This document shows positions 63,009 through 64,000 of a DNA stretch of 64,000 nucleotides, in pieces. Under the pieces are notes generated by a model, which did no database searches, was not told the origin of the DNA, and was given only the letters and a program-made list of their open reading frames with translations. A program made the translations under genes and the position numbers. Origin of the DNA: Rhodobacteraceae bacterium Araon29 (GTDB lineage: Bacteria; Pseudomonadota; Alphaproteobacteria; Rhodobacterales; Rhodobacteraceae); contig CP046865.1 in assembly GCA_039640505.1 (NCBI GenBank), positions 2,347,501-2,411,500 of the forward strand, in the 5' to 3' direction. Position 1 is the first letter of the stretch, and each line of letters begins with the position of its first letter.

Positions 63009-63295
63009 TGATTATAAATCACCCTCTTCTAGGCCCCAGAGATGCCGCTGAATTTGTGTATCTAGGCGACGCGGCTTTAATGGACCGACCTGATCCCGAG
63101 GCAGAAGACGCCGCAGAGCAGTTTTATGAATACGGCTATCTGCGCGACAATCCCGCAGGTGAGCACCAAGAGCTTTGGTATCACGAACAAGGCGATCGGT
63201 CTTGGCTCGTGGTCACCAGAGACACTCTTACCCATGAAATTACCAGTGTTAAACTGGCCCGCGATGAGGCCAAAAAGCGGGGACGCGACAAATGA
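63008..63295 (+). CDS. soxD: sarcosine oxidase / NMG dehydrogenase delta subunit
   Basis: 95 aa. The SoxD layout is clear (GPRDAAEFVYLGDA, YLRDNPAGEHQELWYHEQGDRSW, VTRDTLTHEI). The zinc ligands of classical SoxD are largely lost: the N-terminal CPxCG reads HPLLG and position 63 is Asp instead of Cys, while His59 is kept. It overlaps soxA (ATGA). Confidence 0.88.
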   Translation: MIINHPLLGPRDAAEFVYLGDAALMDRPDPEAEDAAEQFYEYGYLRDNPAGEHQELWYHEQGDRSWLVVTRDTLTHEITSVKLARDEAKKRGRDK

Positions 63296-64000
63296 GCCAG
63301 CAAACCCATCGGATCAGCGGCGGGCTGATCGACAGATCAAGCACAATCGGCTTTACTTTTAACGGCAAACCAATGCAGGGCCATCCCGGGGACACATTGG
63401 CATCGGCGCTGCTTGCCAATGGTCAACGCCTCGTCGGCCGCGGCTTTAAATACCACAGACCCCGGGGCATCTTTACCGCCGGATCAGAAGAGCCGAACGC
63501 CTTGGTTCAATTGCGCTCGGGCCCCCACCAAGAACCCAACACGCGGGCCACTGTGACCGAATTGTTTGACGGGCTCACAGCCACCAGTCAAAACCACCGC
63601 GGGCCGCTTGAATTTGATTTTATGGCCGTCACAGACCTGCTGTCCCCTTTCTTAAGTGCCGGTTTTTATTATAAAACCTTCATGTGGCCCAAGGCCTTTT
63701 GGGAAAAAATCTACGAACCTATTATTCGCAGTTCAGCCGGGCTAGGCAGTCTTTCCATGCAAGAAGATCCGGATACCTATGACAAGGGTTTCTTGCACTG
63801 TGATCTTTTGGTGATCGGTGCGGGGCCTGCTGGTCTTGCCGCAGCGCTGACCGCGGCCCGCAGCGGTGCGCAGGTCATTCTGGCTGATGAAGATTATCGC
63901 GCAGGCGGCCGCCTAAACGCCGAGACCTATGACATAGACGGCATTTCTGGCAGCGATTGGGCGGCGCAAACGCTGGCCGAATTAAGCGCGATGGATAATG
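63292..64000 (+). CDS. soxA: sarcosine oxidase / NMG dehydrogenase alpha subunit, N-terminal part
   Basis: Runs off the right edge; 236 residues seen. An N-terminal 2Fe-2S-like/SoxA N domain (FTFNGKPMQGHPGDTLASALLANG, FKYHRPRGIFTAGSEEPNALV in part: YHRPRGIFTAGSEEPNA) is followed by an NAD/FAD Rossmann motif LLVIGAGPAGLAAALTAARSG near 181-200. The alpha subunit carries the dehydrogenase and THF domains. It starts in a 4-bp overlap with soxD. The gamma subunit is expected just beyond the window. Confidence 0.92.
   Translation, partial: MSQQTHRISGGLIDRSSTIGFTFNGKPMQGHPGDTLASALLANGQRLVGRGFKYHRPRGIFTAGSEEPNALVQLRSGPHQEPNTRATVTELFDGLTATSQNHRGPLEFDFMAVTDLLSPFLSAGFYYKTFMWPKAFWEKIYEPIIRSSAGLGSLSMQEDPDTYDKGFLHCDLLVIGAGPAGLAAALTAARSGAQVILADEDYRAGGRLNAETYDIDGISGSDWAAQTLAELSAMDN

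Overview
The window looks like a chromosomal segment of a marine alphaproteobacterium of the Roseobacter group (Rhodobacterales). The reasons are the canonical dusB-ntrB-ntrC-ntrY-ntrX-trkA-trkH-hfq-hflX block, a circularly permuted two-piece tmRNA gene, an alpha-type SspB, IspDF and RNase E of alphaproteobacterial layout, and several genes for using dimethylsulfoniopropionate (DMSP), trimethylamine N-oxide (TMAO) and methylated amines. I see no insertion sequence, prophage, CRISPR array, rRNA or tRNA. Codon use and spacing look uniform and streamlined, with many ATGA/TGATG overlaps.

Layout. 1-5.6 kb: the 3' end of a BCCT osmolyte transporter, then a tight minus-strand operon DUF2182-DUF1326-dmdA-ccr (DMSP demethylation plus a crotonyl-CoA carboxylase/reductase), with a divergent GntR regulator and a likely operator. 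5.7-10.2 kb: an amidase, the permuted ssrA gene, two small proteins, a rhodanese-ChrB fusion and sspB. 10.3-15.8 kb: fumC with two small translationally coupled genes, a cytochrome P450 coupled to a membrane alpha/beta hydrolase, ccdA and tusA. 15.9-22.5 kb: RNase E with a long leader, a 3-hydroxyisobutyrate-dehydrogenase-type enzyme and a penicillin-acylase-type Ntn hydrolase. 22.5-34.2 kb: the nitrogen/potassium/Hfq block. 34.4-39.8 kb: ispDF, pgpA, cinA-type pncC, amtB, a COQ10/RatA-type protein, hpt and a DMT exporter.

39.9-47.9 kb is a TMAO module: tmoX-tmoW-tmoV (ABC importer) with tdm (TMAO demethylase), and a divergent LysR regulator. 48.1-50.8 kb holds a SnoaL-like secreted protein with divergent HxlR regulator, an XRE-cupin regulator and a secreted hypothetical protein. 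51.0-59.8 kb is an eight-gene minus-strand operon: SoxB-like FAD oxidoreductase, glutamine-synthetase-family ligase, a three-part glutamate-synthase-like enzyme (class II amidotransferase, GXGXG, FMN/Fe-S), a 137-aa unknown, a nitrilase-family hydrolase and a 193-aa unknown, with a divergent GntR regulator. 59.8-64 kb has a class I amidotransferase, a GlxA/AraC regulator and a divergent sarcosine-oxidase/N-methylglutamate-dehydrogenase type operon (soxB, a 30-codon ORF, soxD, soxA) that runs off the window.

Read together, much of the window feeds methyl groups from DMSP, TMAO and N-methylated amines into tetrahydrofolate-linked one-carbon metabolism and returns the nitrogen as glutamate. The most promising undescribed element is the eight-gene operon: its ligase does not look like typical GmaS, and two of its members are unrecognised.
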